Source: Ichthyophis bannanicus
Taxonomy: Eukaryota > Chordata > Amphibia > Gymnophiona > Ichthyophiidae
Length of the DNA: 64,000 bases
Assembly (NCBI GenBank): GCA_033557465.1
Contig: CM066031.1
Location: 1,671,276,800-1,671,340,799 of the forward strand
Direction of reading: 5' to 3'
A program made the position numbers and the translations under genes. This document shows positions 63,936-64,000 of this stretch, piece after piece. The notes beneath the pieces are model-generated. The model was not told where the DNA came from, did not search any database, and worked only from the letters and a program-made list of their open reading frames with translations. The number at the start of each line of letters is the position of its first letter. The stretch's first letter is position 1.

Positions 63936-64000
63936 GGAGGAGTGGCCTAGTGGTTGGGGCAAGGTACCTCAGGCCAGAAGGTCGGTGGTGCAAATCCCAC
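63936..64000 (+). mobile_element. tRNA-headed SINE head, cut by the window end
   Basis: ggaggagtggcctagtggtt with box A and a box B in which one base differs (ggtgcaaatccc). Same family as 35189 and 61679; inserted in CR1-C. Confidence 0.8.

Noticed and set aside
14716..64000. Possible tRNA genes (box A and box B promoters at several sites)
   Set aside because: All are heads of SINEs followed by a SINE centre and tail; no cloverleaf with a complete acceptor stem is present.
1..64000. Host gene exons between repeats
   Set aside because: All longer frames with recognisable motifs belong to mobile elements. The unassigned stretches (13611-14715, 18871-19117) show no frame with similarity I can recognise.

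Overview
This is vertebrate nuclear DNA made almost entirely of transposable elements. I found no host protein-coding gene, no rRNA or tRNA gene and no CRISPR array. The mix is seven DIRS-type tyrosine-recombinase retrotransposons, several CR1 LINEs, an L2 LINE and an L2-like fragment, an L1/Tx1-type LINE, a Penelope-like GIY-YIG element, a gamma-type endogenous retrovirus, autonomous and non-autonomous hAT transposons and tRNA-headed SINEs. Abundant DIRS together with CR1, L2, Penelope and hAT suggests a tetrapod, most likely an amphibian (a caecilian is my best guess). The species is inferred from repeat content alone.

Layout. 1-11392: an old hAT transposase gene on the minus strand, split by DIRS copy 1 (about 531-9305), which itself carries a 5'-truncated CR1 (6064-9053). 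11478-18870: two eroded DIRS fragments (copies 2 and 3), separated by a tRNA-like SINE that holds a non-autonomous hAT (14784-15591) with a G-rich minisatellite. 19118-42558: DIRS copies 4, 5 and 6 in the same orientation and abutting head to tail. Copy 4 has an intact 620-codon gag, but its reverse transcriptase is broken by a 202-bp insert and its recombinase is separated by an LTR-like insert holding a near-complete L2. Copy 6 carries two SINEs, an L2-like fragment and a hairpin hAT MITE. 42559-46665: the 3' half of DIRS copy 7, whose end is split by a Penelope-like element with 495-bp inverted arms.

46670-64000: CR1 fragments. One (47669-62069) is split by an L1-type LINE (47938-60667), which is in turn split by an endogenous retrovirus (53926-60067) whose two LTRs look almost identical. 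A third CR1 copy and two SINEs fill the end of the window.

How the parts relate: each DIRS copy follows the plan left inverted terminal repeat, gag with an N-terminal Cys/His knuckle, reverse transcriptase plus RNase H, tyrosine recombinase, internal complementary region (ICR), right inverted terminal repeat. The ICR is the reverse complement of the two element ends joined together, as expected for replication through a circle. Two DIRS lineages are present: A (copies 1, 2, 6 and 7) and B (copies 4 and 5). Target-site duplications and element interruptions give a relative insertion order for several nests. Nearly all coding regions are broken by stops or frameshifts; gag of copy 4 and the L2 reverse transcriptase are the best preserved.
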